From the NCBI GenBank assembly GCA_964344935.1, contig CAYFPL010000014.1:1-64000 (forward strand): 64,000 nt of DNA, read 5' to 3'. The notes under the pieces are model-generated. The model was not told the origin of the DNA. It searched no databases and saw nothing but the letters and a program-made list of their open reading frames with translations. Shown here piece after piece: positions 38,154 through 47,073 of this stretch; within the stretch, counting starts at the first letter, position 1; every line of letters starts with the position of its first letter. This DNA comes from GCA-2731375 sp964344935 (GTDB lineage Bacteria; Pseudomonadota; Alphaproteobacteria; GCA-2731375). The position numbers and the translations under genes are program-made.

Positions 38154-39173
38154 ATGATCAAACTGGGTCTTTACAGCTCCGTCGCCAACCCGCCCCGGGG
38201 CGATGATCTGGACCGTTGCTTCGCCGAAGCGGTGGCAGAGGCGGAACTGGCGGAGGCCTGCGGCTTCCACGGCTTCTTCTTTGGCGAACACCACCAGGAC
38301 AGGGACGGTTTTCTACCCTCCCCCTTGGTCGCCTGCGCAGCCGTCGCGGCCCGGACAAAAACAATCCAGATCGGCACCTCCGTTGTCCTCCTGCCCCTGC
38401 ATCATCCATTAAGAGTGGCGGAGGATGTGGCGACCCTCGATATCGTTTCCGGCGGGCGGGTTGCCTTTGGCGTCGGTCTGGCCTACCAGGAGGCGGACTT
38501 CAAAGCCTTCGGACTGGAAAAGCGTCACCGGGTCGGTCGTTTCGAAGAGGCCTTGGAAATCCTCGACAAATCCTGGAGCGGGGAACGTTTCAGCTATCAG
38601 GGCACGCACTTCCAGATCGATGATGTGCAGATCCTGCCCCGTCCCATACAGCGGCCCCGCCCACCGGTATGGATCGGCGCCTGGGTGCCGGCGGCCATCG
38701 AACGTGCGGCCCGCCTTGGCGATGCCCTGGTGTTCAGCCCCAGCATGCCGCTTACCCCCACCATCGATGCCGTCGCCACCTATCGCGCGGCGGCAGCAGC
38801 AGCGGGCAAGGAACCGAAAATCGTCATGATGCGGGATGCCTGGGTGGCGGACAGCCTGGAGGATGCGGCCAGAGTCTATGGGCCGGAGGTCATGGCGGCC
38901 TACAAATACTATTGGCGCAACGGCGCGGAGGCATTCCGGGATATCAATTCGGAAGCGGAGATCGAGTTCGAATCCATGTGGAAGGATCGCATCATCACCG
39001 GTTCGCCGGAACTCTGTATTTCCGAGTTCAAGCGCTGGAGTGCGGCCACCGGCGCCAACTACTTCCTGCTGCGCCTGCGGCATGCCCATTCCGGCGGCCC
39101 GCCCCATGGCGAGATCATGAAGGCCATCGAGCGTTTCGGCCGCGATGTGATCCCCCATCTGAACGACGGCTGA
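38154..39173 (+). CDS. LLM-class flavin-dependent monooxygenase
   Basis: The product is 339 residues long: a luciferase-like barrel with CGFHGFFFGEHHQD, the IVSGGRVAFGVGLAYQ signature and PPVWIGAWVPAA. It is a close structural relative of the preceding LLM protein, so the two may form a heterodimer as LuxA/LuxB-type pairs do (inference). ATG 38154 starts MIKLGLY as in relatives; GTG 38145 would add three residues. The next gene, a LigB-like dioxygenase, begins nine bases after the stop. Confidence 0.87.
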   Translation: MIKLGLYSSVANPPRGDDLDRCFAEAVAEAELAEACGFHGFFFGEHHQDRDGFLPSPLVACAAVAARTKTIQIGTSVVLLPLHHPLRVAEDVATLDIVSGGRVAFGVGLAYQEADFKAFGLEKRHRVGRFEEALEILDKSWSGERFSYQGTHFQIDDVQILPRPIQRPRPPVWIGAWVPAAIERAARLGDALVFSPSMPLTPTIDAVATYRAAAAAAGKEPKIVMMRDAWVADSLEDAARVYGPEVMAAYKYYWRNGAEAFRDINSEAEIEFESMWKDRIITGSPELCISEFKRWSAATGANYFLLRLRHAHSGGPPHGEIMKAIERFGRDVIPHLNDG

Positions 39174-39182
39174 GCGTTATCA

Positions 39183-40172
39183 ATGGCACGGCTGGTCCTT
39201 GGCATAGGAATTTCCCATACGCCGATGTTGAACGGCAGCCTAGAGGACTGGAGCCGGTTTATCGAAATCGACCGTCGCAGGCCCCATCTGGACAAGGACG
39301 GCAACCCTGTATCCTATGACGAATTGCTGCGCCTGGCCGGCGCAGGCATGGCAGCACAGATCGAGCCGGAAAAGCTTGCTGCCCGATACGCCGCCGCTAT
39401 GGCGAATATGGAAAGGATCCGCCAATCCATCCGGCGGGCGCAGCTGGATTGCCTGATCGTCGTTGGCGACGACCAGGGAGAATTGCATGGTCCCACCAAC
39501 ATGCCATGTGTGTTGATCTATCACGGCGAGAGCATCTGCAATGTACCGCCCGAATTCCCTGCCGATCGTCCTGCCTGGTCGCGACGGCTCTCGGCGCAAT
39601 ATTACGAGGCTGAAACGCCCCGCGATTATCCAGTGGACAGCGAACTGGCACGACACTTGATCGAATACCTGATCGAGAACGAGTTCGACGTCGCCGCGGC
39701 AGACACCCTGGCACCCGGCGCCGGCGAAGGACATGCCTTTGGCTTTGTGCACAACCGATTGCTGGCGGGCGATGCACCGCCGATCGTACCGGTGTTCCTG
39801 AACACCTACTTTCCGCCCAATCAGGCGACGCCGCGACGCTGCTACCGCCTGGGCCAAGAAATCGCGAAGGCGGTCCGGAGCTATGAGCCTGACATTCGCG
39901 TCGGAATTCTCGCATCCGGCGGACTTAGCCATTTCACTGTCGACGAGGAGTTGGACGGCCAGGTTCTGACGGCGTTGCGGGACAAGGATGCCGAAGCGCT
40001 GTGCACCCTGCCGCGCAATAAATTGAACAGCGGCAGTTCCGAAATCCGCAACTGGATTTGCGCCGCCGGCGCGCTGGAGGAACTGCCGGTGGCGTGGATG
40101 GATTACCAGCCTGGCTACAGAACACCGGCCGGCACCGGCACAGGCCTGGGGTTTGCCATTTGGTCGGCCTAG
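39183..40172 (+). CDS. LigB-family (class III extradiol) dioxygenase
   Basis: The 329-residue protein has class III extradiol features: GISHTPML with H12, GDDQGE near residue 98, GHAFGFVHN and GGLSHFTV supplying further active-site His. The C-terminus (NWICAAG, AWMDYQPGYRTPAG) resembles the gallate/protocatechuate dioxygenase type. Such enzymes cleave catecholic rings next to the hydroxyls using Fe(II) and O2. It lies between LLM and Rieske genes in one operon, a strong sign of aromatic or aromatic-like degradation. It is a single-subunit form; no LigA-like alpha gene is adjacent. Confidence 0.87.
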   Translation: MARLVLGIGISHTPMLNGSLEDWSRFIEIDRRRPHLDKDGNPVSYDELLRLAGAGMAAQIEPEKLAARYAAAMANMERIRQSIRRAQLDCLIVVGDDQGELHGPTNMPCVLIYHGESICNVPPEFPADRPAWSRRLSAQYYEAETPRDYPVDSELARHLIEYLIENEFDVAAADTLAPGAGEGHAFGFVHNRLLAGDAPPIVPVFLNTYFPPNQATPRRCYRLGQEIAKAVRSYEPDIRVGILASGGLSHFTVDEELDGQVLTALRDKDAEALCTLPRNKLNSGSSEIRNWICAAGALEELPVAWMDYQPGYRTPAGTGTGLGFAIWSA

Positions 40173-40205
40173 ACCAACGGAAGAGAACAGAAAGGGAGGG
40201 ACAGT

Positions 40206-41558
40206 ATGCTTTCGCGGGAAGACAATGAACTGCTGTGCCGCGTCGGCCGTGGCACGCCCATGGGCAAACTGATGCGGGAATACTGGATTCCCTGCCTGCC
40301 GTCATCGGAGTTCCCTGAACCGGATTCGCCAGTCAAACGCATGACCCTGCTGGGCGAGAACTTCGTTATGTGGCGCGATACAAAAGGCCGCATGGGCGCC
40401 ATGGACGAAGCCTGCCCACACCGGGGCGCCAGCATGTATTTCGCCCGGAACGAGGAGTGCGGCCTGCGTTGCATCTATCACGGCTGGAAGTTCGACATCG
40501 AAGGCAACTGCATCGACATGCCTTCCGAGCCACCCGAGAGCAACTACAAAGACAAGATCAAGGCCCGCGCCTATCCCTGCATGGAAGTCAACCATATGAT
40601 CTGGGTCTATCTGGGCCCGCGCAAGGAACCGCCGCCCTTCCCTCCCTTCGAGATCAATACCCTGCCCAGCGACCGGGTCGGCCCGCCCACCATCATGATG
40701 GAAGAGGCCAATTGGATGCAGAATATGGAAGGGGACCTGGACACCGTGCATCTGGATTGGGTGCATGCCAAATTGTCAAAGGATGCACCCTATGCCGGCG
40801 CCGGTGTTCCGGGCTTCTGGAACGATGACAAGCGGCCGCCGCGGCTGGATGTGGTGACCACTGACTACGGCGCCTATTACACGGCCATGCGCACCCTGGA
40901 AGACGGACGCGATTGGCACCGCATAAACCAGTTCATTTTCCCCTTTCACACTATGATTTCGAGCGGTACGCACGCCGGCCTGCGATCCTTCGTACCCATC
41001 GATGACGAATGGGCCATGTTGATCGGACAGTCGGGCCAGCCGGGCACCGCGCCTATTGCCAATGCAACGCAAAAACGCTGGGCCGATGCAGCCGATCCCT
41101 TCAAGGACTGGCACGGCTATGCGCCGCGCACCAACGATCCACGCTCGTATTTCTATACTGTGGCCAACCGGCACAACGACTATCTGATCGATCCCAAAAT
41201 CGCCAAGGAGTCGCTCAATATCGGCATGCCGTTCATCATGAATCTACAGGATCGGGCCATGACGGAATTGATGATGGGACCGGATGGCGAGCATATCTAT
41301 GACAGGCGCAAGGAACACCTGGGCACGTCGGACGCCATGATCATCGCCGTTCGCAAGCAATTGATCGAGGCCGCGAAACGCTTCGACGAGACCGGCGAAC
41401 TGCCTGCCAATGTAGACGATGGCAGCCTCGATCGGGTGCGCTGCGCCACACTATTGCTGGACAAGGATGTCGATTGGAAAAAGCTGTCTGAGCCGGCGCG
41501 CATGGTGGACGAAAGCGTTGAGGTCGCCTTCGAGCACCATCTGGTGCCGCCGAATTGA
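40206..41558 (+). CDS. Rieske [2Fe-2S] oxygenase, phthalate-dioxygenase-like
   Basis: Its 450 residues share the N-terminal layout of the Rieske protein at 29963-31228, with identical ligand spacing: C70-P-H72 and C89-x-x-H92. The mononuclear iron motif is in DLDTVHLDWVHAKL. The family includes phthalate 4,5-dioxygenase and relatives that also demethylate. A strong ribosome-binding site (AAAGGGAGGGA) precedes the start. It is the last gene of the AKR-LLM-LLM-LigB-Rieske unit and lies 152 bp before the corrinoid-protein gene. No ferredoxin or reductase partner is encoded nearby. Confidence 0.9.
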   Translation: MLSREDNELLCRVGRGTPMGKLMREYWIPCLPSSEFPEPDSPVKRMTLLGENFVMWRDTKGRMGAMDEACPHRGASMYFARNEECGLRCIYHGWKFDIEGNCIDMPSEPPESNYKDKIKARAYPCMEVNHMIWVYLGPRKEPPPFPPFEINTLPSDRVGPPTIMMEEANWMQNMEGDLDTVHLDWVHAKLSKDAPYAGAGVPGFWNDDKRPPRLDVVTTDYGAYYTAMRTLEDGRDWHRINQFIFPFHTMISSGTHAGLRSFVPIDDEWAMLIGQSGQPGTAPIANATQKRWADAADPFKDWHGYAPRTNDPRSYFYTVANRHNDYLIDPKIAKESLNIGMPFIMNLQDRAMTELMMGPDGEHIYDRRKEHLGTSDAMIIAVRKQLIEAAKRFDETGELPANVDDGSLDRVRCATLLLDKDVDWKKLSEPARMVDESVEVAFEHHLVPPN

Positions 41559-41581
41559 TTTTCTTCGTCACGGCAAAATTA

Positions 41582-41618
41582 TGTCGCGTTTGGCATAGTT
41601 TTGGTCCCCTCGGCGACA
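41582..41618. promoter_or_regulatory. Candidate TGTCGC operator half-sites before corrinoid gene
   Basis: ATGTCGCGTTTGG begins at 41581 (TGTCGC 41582-41587), and an inverted GCGACA lies at 41613-41618. A nearly identical ATGTCGCGATTTGG occurs at 47110 upstream of the mttB-family gene. TGTCGC is the known half-site core of the AraC/GlxA-type regulator ArgR of Pseudomonas, and a GlxA-type gene lies at 43356-44327. The sites are therefore candidate targets of that regulator. Confidence 0.35.
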
Positions 41619-41710
41619 GAATGCCGTTGCGGCGACGACAATATACGGGCAGGTTCAAAGCTGGTTTCACCTGAACCAAGTCATTGTTGGCACCATTTGG
41701 AGTTGGCGTC

Positions 41711-42433
41711 ATGGCGGAAGATAATATTCAGGCGGAAGACGATATCGACCTGGCAGCCCTGAGCGATGGGGACCTGGTCGCGCAAATGCACGACGACCTT
41801 TACGACGGCCTGGCGGACGAGATTGCCGAAGGTACCGAGATCCTGCTTTCCCGTGGTTGGGACGCCCAGAAAACCCTGAACGAAGCCCTTGTGGAGGGTA
41901 TGCGCATCGTCGGCATCGATTTCCGCGACGGCATCCTGTTCGTCCCGGAAGTCTTGATGTCCGCCAACGCCATGAAGGCGGGTATGGCCGTCTTGCAACC
42001 CCTGCTCACCGCTTCGAACGCACCGCGCATGGGTAAAATCGTCATCGGCACCGTCAAGGGTGATATCCACGATATCGGCAAAAACCTTGTTGCCATGATG
42101 ATGGAAGGCGCCGGCTTCGAAGTGGTGGACCTGGGCATCAATCAATCGGTTGAGGATTTCCTGGCGGCGCTGGAGGAACATCAGCCGGATATCCTAGGTA
42201 TGTCCGCGCTTTTGACAACGACCATGCCGTATATGAAGGTGGTGATCGATACCCTTGCGGAAAAAAGCATACGCAGTGACTATATTGTCCTGGTCGGCGG
42301 TGCGCCCTTGAACGAGGAGTTTTCCGACGCCATCGGCGCCGATGCCTATTGCCGAGACGCCGCCTCGGCGGTGGAAATCGCCGTCGAGCAAATGAGCCAC
42401 CGACAGGGCTCAATAGCTGCTCAGGGCGCTTGA
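41711..42433 (+). CDS. Corrinoid-binding methyltransferase shuttle protein
   Basis: The 240-residue protein has a helical cap (about 20-100) and a B12-binding Rossmann domain with the cobalt-ligating motif GDIHDIGKN (D118-x-H120-x-x-G123), then MMMEGAGFEVVDLGI. It matches the MtbC/MttC/MtgC family that carries a methyl group as methyl-Co(III) between two methyltransferases. The N-terminus adds an acidic extension. The start at 41711 follows TTGGAGTTG. It is followed, 11 bp later, by the MtrH-like methyltransferase, its expected partner. Confidence 0.92.
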   Translation: MAEDNIQAEDDIDLAALSDGDLVAQMHDDLYDGLADEIAEGTEILLSRGWDAQKTLNEALVEGMRIVGIDFRDGILFVPEVLMSANAMKAGMAVLQPLLTASNAPRMGKIVIGTVKGDIHDIGKNLVAMMMEGAGFEVVDLGINQSVEDFLAALEEHQPDILGMSALLTTTMPYMKVVIDTLAEKSIRSDYIVLVGGAPLNEEFSDAIGADAYCRDAASAVEIAVEQMSHRQGSIAAQGA

Positions 42434-42444
42434 GTTCCACCGCG

Positions 42445-43359
42445 ATGACCGAAACCGTCGTCAGTTCCGCCCGCAGGGAGGTGGTGATCGGCTTCGACCG
42501 CCCCTTCACCATTATCGGCGAACGCATCAATCCCAGCGGCCGCAAACTATTGGCGGCGGAAATGAAGGATGGGGATTATTCCAGAGTTTCCGCTGACGCT
42601 CTGGCCCAGGTTGCCGCCGGCGCTCATATGCTGGACGTCAATGCCGGCATTCCCTTGGCCGACGAGCCGCGCATCCTGGCCGAGGTTATTGAGTTGGTGC
42701 AAAGCCTGACGGATGTGCCTCTCTCGATCGATTCCTCAATCGTCGCCGCGCTAGAGTCCGGTCTTTCGGTCTATCAAGGCAAGGCCCTGGTCAATTCGGT
42801 GACCGGCGAAGAAGAACGCTTGGAATCCGTCCTGCCGCTGGTCAAGAAACACGGGGCCGCCGTGGTCGCCATTTCCAATGACGAGACGGGTATATCCGAA
42901 GACCCGGATGTGCGTTTTGCCATCGCCAAGAAGATCGTGGAGCGCGCCGAGGACCACGGCATCCCGCGGCACGACGTGGTGGTCGATCCTTTGGTCATGC
43001 CCGTGGGCGCCGTGGCGCAAGCCGGCCGGCAGGCCCTGGCCATTATCCGGCGGTTGCGGGAAGAGTTGGGCGTAAACACCACCTGCGGCGCCTCCAACTT
43101 CAGCTTCGGACTGCCCAACCGGCATGGATTGAACTGGTCCTTTCTGGCCATGGCCATCGGCGCTGGACTGACGTCGGCCATCACCAATCCTCTGCACCAG
43201 GAGGAAATGTCAGCAGTGATGGGCGCCAACGTGGTCATGGGCCATGACCAGAATTGCACTGCCTGGATCGCCAAATTCCGAGAAGGTGGCGACGACAGTG
43301 CAGCAGCGCCCGGTGCCGCGCCACGTCGCCGGGGCGGCCGCCGCGGGCGGCGGGGTTAG
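42445..43359 (+). CDS. DHPS-like methyltetrahydrofolate:corrinoid methyltransferase
   Basis: This 304-residue pterin-binding TIM barrel has FTIIGERINPSGRK, AGAHMLDVNAG and LSIDSS, as in AcsE, MetH's folate domain and MtgA/MtrH-like enzymes. It transfers a methyl between the corrinoid protein and tetrahydrofolate. The last ~30 residues are an Ala/Arg/Gly-rich tail, unlike relatives, that may bind nucleic acid or be disordered. ATG 42445 removes a long unconserved extension reaching back into the upstream gene. Its stop overlaps the stop of the convergent GlxA-type gene by 4 bp. Confidence 0.9.
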   Translation: MTETVVSSARREVVIGFDRPFTIIGERINPSGRKLLAAEMKDGDYSRVSADALAQVAAGAHMLDVNAGIPLADEPRILAEVIELVQSLTDVPLSIDSSIVAALESGLSVYQGKALVNSVTGEEERLESVLPLVKKHGAAVVAISNDETGISEDPDVRFAIAKKIVERAEDHGIPRHDVVVDPLVMPVGAVAQAGRQALAIIRRLREELGVNTTCGASNFSFGLPNRHGLNWSFLAMAIGAGLTSAITNPLHQEEMSAVMGANVVMGHDQNCTAWIAKFREGGDDSAAAPGAAPRRRGGRRGRRG

Positions 43360-44327
43360 GAATGTAGCGCCCGCTCCTGGCTAGGCGTCTTGCCAAACGT
43401 CTCGCGGTAGCATTTCGAAAAATGAGAGGCGGAGACGAAACCGCAGCTTAGCCCGATGCGCAGCACAGACATGGATGTCTGCTTCAACAACCGGCGCGCC
43501 TGAAACAAACGCAGACGCAAATAGTAACGCATTGGCGTTGAACCCAGGTGCTTCCTAAATAAACGCTCCAATTGCCTCGATGACAAACCGACGGCAGTAG
43601 CCAAGTCTCGGCAAGTGAGCGGTGCTTCCAAGCCGGCCTCCATCAGCGCAATGGCGGCGACTAGTTTAGGATGCGAGACGCCAAGGCGGACCCGGAGGTC
43701 GGGGCGCTGCGGGTCGTCGCCGGAGCGGATGTAATGATGCATCATCATATCCGCGATGCTGGCCGCCAAGTCCGCACCCCATTGCGTCGCCACATAGTGC
43801 AGCATCATGTCCAGGGATGCCGTGCCCCCGGCGGAGGTGACCCGTCGATTATCGAATTCGAAAAGCTCCGATGTGACGTCGATTTCAGGGAATTCCTCCT
43901 GGAAACCCCGCAGGTTCTCCCAATGGATGGTGCAGCGATGTTTGTCCAGCAACCCAGCCTTGGCCAACAGATAGGTGCCGGTGCAAATGGCGCCAATGGT
44001 CACGCCGCGGCTGGCCAAAAAACGCAGCCTGGAAAACAATGCCTTAGCTTCTCCTTGAGCCTCAACATTCAGGCCGGCACAAACCACCACCATATCGGGA
44101 TTATCTATGTCATCCAGCGTCCCGTCCGGCTCACTGGACAGGCCGTTGCTAGCGGACACGGGCTGGCCGAACAGGGTATGGCAGCTCCAGCTATAGACTT
44201 TACGCTCACTAATCAGGTTTGCCAGGCGCAACGGCTCCAAGGCGGAGGCGAAAGCGATCATTGAATAATCGGGAACCAGGATGAAGGCGACGTGGCGCGT
44301 TGCCGCCGCGTTTTCCGGCGTGATCAT
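43356..44327 (-). CDS. GlxA-family transcriptional regulator (DJ-1/PfpI + AraC HTH)
   Basis: A DJ-1/PfpI-like ligand domain (about residues 10-190, GAICTGTYLLA elbow) precedes an AraC-type double HTH (about 220-320) containing TCRDLATAVGLSSRQLERLF and VLRIGLSCGFVSASHFSK. Members such as GbdR, CdhR and SouR control glycine betaine, carnitine and sarcosine genes. This one sits inside the corrinoid cluster, so it likely senses the methylated substrate (inference). ATG 44327 is chosen over TTG 44333. TGTCGC motifs at 41582 and 47111 are candidate binding sites. Confidence 0.9.
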   Translation of the reverse strand: MITPENAAATRHVAFILVPDYSMIAFASALEPLRLANLISERKVYSWSCHTLFGQPVSASNGLSSEPDGTLDDIDNPDMVVVCAGLNVEAQGEAKALFSRLRFLASRGVTIGAICTGTYLLAKAGLLDKHRCTIHWENLRGFQEEFPEIDVTSELFEFDNRRVTSAGGTASLDMMLHYVATQWGADLAASIADMMMHHYIRSGDDPQRPDLRVRLGVSHPKLVAAIALMEAGLEAPLTCRDLATAVGLSSRQLERLFRKHLGSTPMRYYLRLRLFQARRLLKQTSMSVLRIGLSCGFVSASHFSKCYRETFGKTPSQERALHS

Positions 44328-44414
44328 TGGCAAATGTCCGAGCCACGTTGAGACGGAACTTCGCCCCGCAATGATAGGGCGGCAAAGGAACGGCTCACAA
44401 GTTGAAATGAACCA

Positions 44415-46418
44415 TTATCCCCGCCGCCGCCGTCCCCGGCGCGATCCCCGTCCTGCGTTGCTTTTCGCTGCCCTGGGCAAATCGACTTCTACGCCAAGAT
44501 GGGGGAAGGAATGATGATCGTGAGGAAACGCCATGGCGCCGACGAACTGTGCCTGAAAGTCCGGGTCGAGAGCGGTCTCGACCTTCTCCACTTGTCGTGC
44601 GATGTCAGAAATATCCACTCTGGCTTGCCGGTTCAGCAGAGCGATACGGGCGCCCGTACCCGCCGCATTGCCAGCCGCCGAAACCTTTGACAGTGCGCAA
44701 TCGGGGATCAGTCCCAGGATCATGGCGTATTTCGGATCCAGGTAGCTGCCGAACGCGCCTGTTAGGACGATCGTGTCCACCCCATCTATGCCCATCTTGT
44801 CCATGAGCAAACGCGCGCCGGCATAGGCGGCGGCCTTGGCCAATTGAATGGCGCGGATATCCGTCTGGAAGATGCGAATTTCCGGCGCCCCGCCATGAAG
44901 CAGATAGGAAAAGGTCTTGCCGTCGGGCAGCAACCGTGGGCTCGTGGCTGCCCCGGCCGGATCAATCAACCCATCGGATGTAATGATCCCGCACAAGAAC
45001 ATCTCCGCCAAAGCCTCGATAATGCCGGAACCGCAAATGCCCGTTACGCCAACCTGTGCCACGGCATCGGCGAAACCGGGTTGGTCCGACCAAAGCTCAC
45101 AACCGATGACCTTGAAACGGGGCTCCAAGGTCCTGGGATCGATCCGGACCCGTTCGATGGCCCCCGCCGCCGCCCGCTGGCCGCATGAAATCTGCGCCCC
45201 TTCGAAGGCCGGACCGGTGGGGCTGGAACAGGCCAGCAGCCGCTCCCGGTTGCCCAGAACAATTTCCGCATTGGTGCCAATATCCACCAATAGCATGACA
45301 TCGTCGCTTTGGTGTGGCGCCTCCGAGAGGATTACGGCTGCTGTATCAGCCCCCACATGGCCGGCAATGCAGGGCAAAACATGAACCTGTGTGCCGGGAT
45401 TGAGGCCAAGCTCCAGTTCCCCTGCCGCGACCGTCAGAGGGCCATCCTCGGCCAGAGGAAACGGCGCCTGACCGAGGGGCACCGCATCCAATCCGAGAAA
45501 GATGTGGTGCATGATGGGATTTCCCACCACGGTCATTTCCACGATGTCGGCCGGCACCATGTTGACCTGAGCGGCAAGATCCGCCGCCAGGTCCCGGATC
45601 GCGGCGCGGATAACTGCGCTCAATGTCCCTTCGCTGCCGGGATTCATCATGATGTAGGAGACCCGGCTCATGACATCCTCGCCGAAGCGGATTTGCGGGT
45701 TCATGATGCCGCCCTCGGCCAGGACCTCGCCGCTGCCTAAGTCAGACAATTGCGCCGCCACAGTCGTGGATCCGATATCCACGGACAGACCAACCAGGGA
45801 TTCGCGAAACCCGGGCCAAGCGGCGCAAACCCATCGCCCGTTTCTCAAGGCAATGGTGATGCTGTCTTTGTCATACGATATCTGGGACGCCAAGCCCGGA
45901 TCGACCTCCGCATCCATATCCCACTGCGCCTTTAATGCGTTCCGTAGGCGTTCCAGTGGGTCCTGCCCCTCGACTTCATCCAACCGTAAATAGAGGGGCC
46001 GCGTGACAGGATCGATTTCGACGGACCGGGCATCGGTGCGTTTGCGTATGATCTGGCGATGGATCTGGCTGGCAGCCGGTACGTCGATCACCACATCTCC
46101 ATCAAGGCGCGCGGAACAGCTCAAGCGGCGGCCGGGCGCCAGGCCTTTGCGGGCATCGAAGCGCCTCTCGTTATCCGCCAGAGGCTGAAGATTCCCTGCC
46201 CGGGATTTGACGCCCAGTTTGGCGAACTCGCCTTCGCTAACCGTGACCTGACAGCGGCCGCATATGCCCCGGCCGCCGCAAACGGAATCGATATCGACAC
46301 CCAGACTGCGGGCCGCCTGCAATACCGCCATGCCTTTCGGAAATTTTCCGCGCAGGCCCGACGGCATGAACACCACCGAAACCTCGCCGTCAGCCCCTCG
46401 CTCAGGCGTCCTGGGCAT
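44415..46418 (-). CDS. Reductive activator of corrinoid proteins (RACo, ASKHA + ferredoxin domain)
   Basis: The 667-residue protein starts with a [2Fe-2S] ferredoxin-like domain: C47, C53, C56 (SVCGGRGICGRC) and C101 (RLSCSARL). A DUF4445/ASKHA ATPase body follows, with SVDIGSTTVAAQL near residue 215 and LLVDIGTNAEIVLG near 375 as phosphate loops. RACo uses ATP to reduce inactive Co(II) corrinoid back to Co(I). In an oxygen-exposed cell, this would be essential for the corrinoid module. Its start lies 17 bp inside the end of the DUF1638 gene, so translation is coupled. A short Arg-rich C-terminal tail (GRGSRRGRRRRG) recalls the tail of the DHPS-like protein. Confidence 0.92.
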   Translation of the reverse strand: MPRTPERGADGEVSVVFMPSGLRGKFPKGMAVLQAARSLGVDIDSVCGGRGICGRCQVTVSEGEFAKLGVKSRAGNLQPLADNERRFDARKGLAPGRRLSCSARLDGDVVIDVPAASQIHRQIIRKRTDARSVEIDPVTRPLYLRLDEVEGQDPLERLRNALKAQWDMDAEVDPGLASQISYDKDSITIALRNGRWVCAAWPGFRESLVGLSVDIGSTTVAAQLSDLGSGEVLAEGGIMNPQIRFGEDVMSRVSYIMMNPGSEGTLSAVIRAAIRDLAADLAAQVNMVPADIVEMTVVGNPIMHHIFLGLDAVPLGQAPFPLAEDGPLTVAAGELELGLNPGTQVHVLPCIAGHVGADTAAVILSEAPHQSDDVMLLVDIGTNAEIVLGNRERLLACSSPTGPAFEGAQISCGQRAAAGAIERVRIDPRTLEPRFKVIGCELWSDQPGFADAVAQVGVTGICGSGIIEALAEMFLCGIITSDGLIDPAGAATSPRLLPDGKTFSYLLHGGAPEIRIFQTDIRAIQLAKAAAYAGARLLMDKMGIDGVDTIVLTGAFGSYLDPKYAMILGLIPDCALSKVSAAGNAAGTGARIALLNRQARVDISDIARQVEKVETALDPDFQAQFVGAMAFPHDHHSFPHLGVEVDLPRAAKSNAGRGSRRGRRRRG

Positions 46419-47040
46419 GACGCATCAAGAATTCGCGGTAGTTGCCGAACCCGGTCTGGCGGATCTCCAGCTCCAGGCCCAGGCGATCCGCCGCTGCTGC
46501 TGCTTGAGCCCGCAAGCCAGGATCATCCCGCTGGGCAAGATAAAGAACCTTCTTGTAGTTGCCGAAATAGCTCTCCCGCAGTTCCGGATGGCGGTCCAGG
46601 CCAAGGCCCTGGATCACCAGCCGCTCGAAATGCTGGGTCAGATAGTCCGTAAGGAAAAAGCAGCCGATTTCCTCTTCGGTGATATCCGCAAAGGCTGCCG
46701 AACCGGCATACATTTCATAGCAATGGGCGCCGCCCAGGCCTTCGACGCCTTCTTCGTCCAGGACCTTCTGCAAGCGCCCGCCGGTACCACAATCGCTGTA
46801 GAGCACGAGGATGCGCTGGTATCGGGCGCGGTTGGCCCGGATCTTTTCGCGGACCCTATCGGGGATCAATTGCGGCGTATTATGCAGACCCGCCGGCAGG
46901 CTCTCGACCCGCATGGTGTTCATGCCGTTGGCCTCGACAATACCGAGTACTTCGCGCGCCGTAGCGCCACAACAAATCAGCAATGTCGTATGATTATCAG
47001 CCAATCTGTGGGCCTCAGTTGTTCGCCCTGGTCCGCCCAA
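46402..47040 (-). CDS. DUF1638-family protein
   Basis: Its 212 residues include LLICCGATAREVLGI, LVLYSDCGTGGRL and EMYAGSAAFADI, matching the DUF1638 family often encoded beside MttB-type and corrinoid genes. Conserved Cys (C23, C24 and the YSDCG Cys) hint at a metal or thiol role. TTG 47040 is preceded by AAGGGG eight bases upstream; no ATG lies before the conserved block. It overlaps the RACo start by 17 bp, so the two proteins are likely made together and may act in corrinoid activation or cobalamin handling. No biochemical function is established that I know of. Confidence 0.82.
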   Translation of the reverse strand: MGGPGRTTEAHRLADNHTTLLICCGATAREVLGIVEANGMNTMRVESLPAGLHNTPQLIPDRVREKIRANRARYQRILVLYSDCGTGGRLQKVLDEEGVEGLGGAHCYEMYAGSAAFADITEEEIGCFFLTDYLTQHFERLVIQGLGLDRHPELRESYFGNYKKVLYLAQRDDPGLRAQAAAAADRLGLELEIRQTGFGNYREFLMRHAQDA

Positions 47041-47049
47041 TAAATTGGC

Positions 47050-47073
47050 CCCTTGCCGGGCTCAAGGCAAGGG
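47050..47073. promoter_or_regulatory. 8-bp inverted repeat between DUF1638 and mttB-family genes
   Basis: CCCTTGCC (47050-47057) and GGCAAGGG (47066-47073) form a perfect 8-bp inverted repeat around GGGCTCAA. It lies 10 bp upstream of the DUF1638 start and overlaps that gene's ribosome-binding region, so it may be an operator or occlude the RBS. A TGTCGC motif follows at 47111-47116. Confidence 0.45.
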
